This document shows, in pieces, positions 63,961 through 64,000 of a stretch of DNA of 64,000 nucleotides. Position numbers and translations under genes: made by a program. Origin of the DNA: Algibacter sp. L1A34. Its GTDB lineage: Bacteria; Bacteroidota; Bacteroidia; Flavobacteriales; Flavobacteriaceae. The notes below the pieces were generated by a model. It saw only the letters and a program-made list of their open reading frames with translations, did not search any database and was not told where the DNA came from. Location of the stretch: assembly GCF_009796805.1 (NCBI RefSeq), contig NZ_CP047029.1, positions 744,001 to 808,000 of the forward strand, written 5' to 3'. Position 1 is the first letter of the stretch. Every line of letters starts with the position of its first letter.

Positions 63961-64000
63961 ATATTCAAAAAACTAATTCTATTATTTTTTCTTTGGCTTT

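Noticed and set aside
1-64000. tRNA, rRNA, tmRNA or known riboswitches
   Set aside because: I checked the intergenic stretches by eye for T-loop-like GGTTCGAATC patterns and classic riboswitch cores and saw none; a tRNAscan-SE and Infernal run would settle this.
1-64000. Prophage, insertion sequence or other mobile element genes
   Set aside because: No transposase, integrase or phage structural protein appears among the reading frames; the only repeats are the short non-coding ones described.

Overview
The window is a low-GC chromosomal segment from the Bacteroidota, almost certainly the family Flavobacteriaceae (probably marine). The evidence is type IX secretion proteins (a PorP/SprF protein and an M64 peptidase with a T9SS C-terminal sorting domain), exosortase F, an Hpt-Adk fusion, a flavobacterial-type DnaG without zinc ligands, mevalonate-pathway genes and promoters with the Bacteroidota TAnnTTTG -7 box. 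It looks like ordinary core chromosome: I see no tRNA, rRNA, CRISPR, prophage or intact insertion sequence.

Layout. 0.1-8.2 kb: an orphan LuxR-type regulator, dnaG, lipB, a cupin/hydrolase pair, an RluF-type pseudouridine synthase, folD and ffh. 8.2-14.6 kb: a lipoprotein, a YqaE/Pmp3 microprotein, lysS, a threefold tandem repeat of about 250 bp, a DUF2157/GDYXXLXY membrane pair and a YiaA/B-like protein. 14.7-20.7 kb: an all-helical unknown, an outer-membrane protein, a large lipoprotein zinc protease and a Lys-rich secreted protein. 20.8-27.2 kb: an RMD1-like protein, two small unknowns and a tight polyamine operon (speA, speB, a deoxyhypusine-synthase-like protein, a GNAT-nitrilase fusion). 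27.6-33 kb: a degenerate RluB-like protein, a UbiA prenyltransferase, mevalonate kinase and diphosphomevalonate decarboxylase, a DUF1697 gene broken by an amber codon, and a GNAT enzyme. 33.1-38.1 kb: an M64 T9SS protease, a DUF4136 lipoprotein, a frameshifted obg and the hpt-adk fusion. 38.2-45.5 kb: purK-purE, an M3 peptidase, the exosortase F pair, an fRMsr-like GAF protein and purH. 45.7-52.8 kb: the elongasome operon mreB-mreC-mreD-mrdA-rodA, followed by an exported peptide-deformylase-like lipoprotein and murI. 52.9-64 kb: gamma-carbonic anhydrase, a LytTR regulator with its histidine kinase, a vWA lipoprotein, PorP/SprF, an Nfu scaffold, dodecin, a DUF255 protein, DUF1304 and an MscS channel.

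What stands out: (1) four dispersed elements of about 90-97 bp whose terminal arms differ in sequence but stay complementary, so a folded structure seems conserved; (2) three tandem units of about 250 bp after lysS, each with a strong hairpin and conserved blocks, a candidate small-RNA or 3'-end module; (3) a peptide deformylase with an intact metal site behind a perfect lipobox, between rodA and murI; (4) several family members that lost or changed key residues (RluB-like Asp to Gly, DHS-like Lys to Gly, DnaG zinc ligands, response-regulator Asp to Glu, dodecin Trp to Tyr); (5) two disrupted genes, obg by one extra base and DUF1697 by one stop codon, either of which could be a sequencing error; (6) -7 boxes only 4-6 nt from start codons, suggesting leaderless mRNAs.
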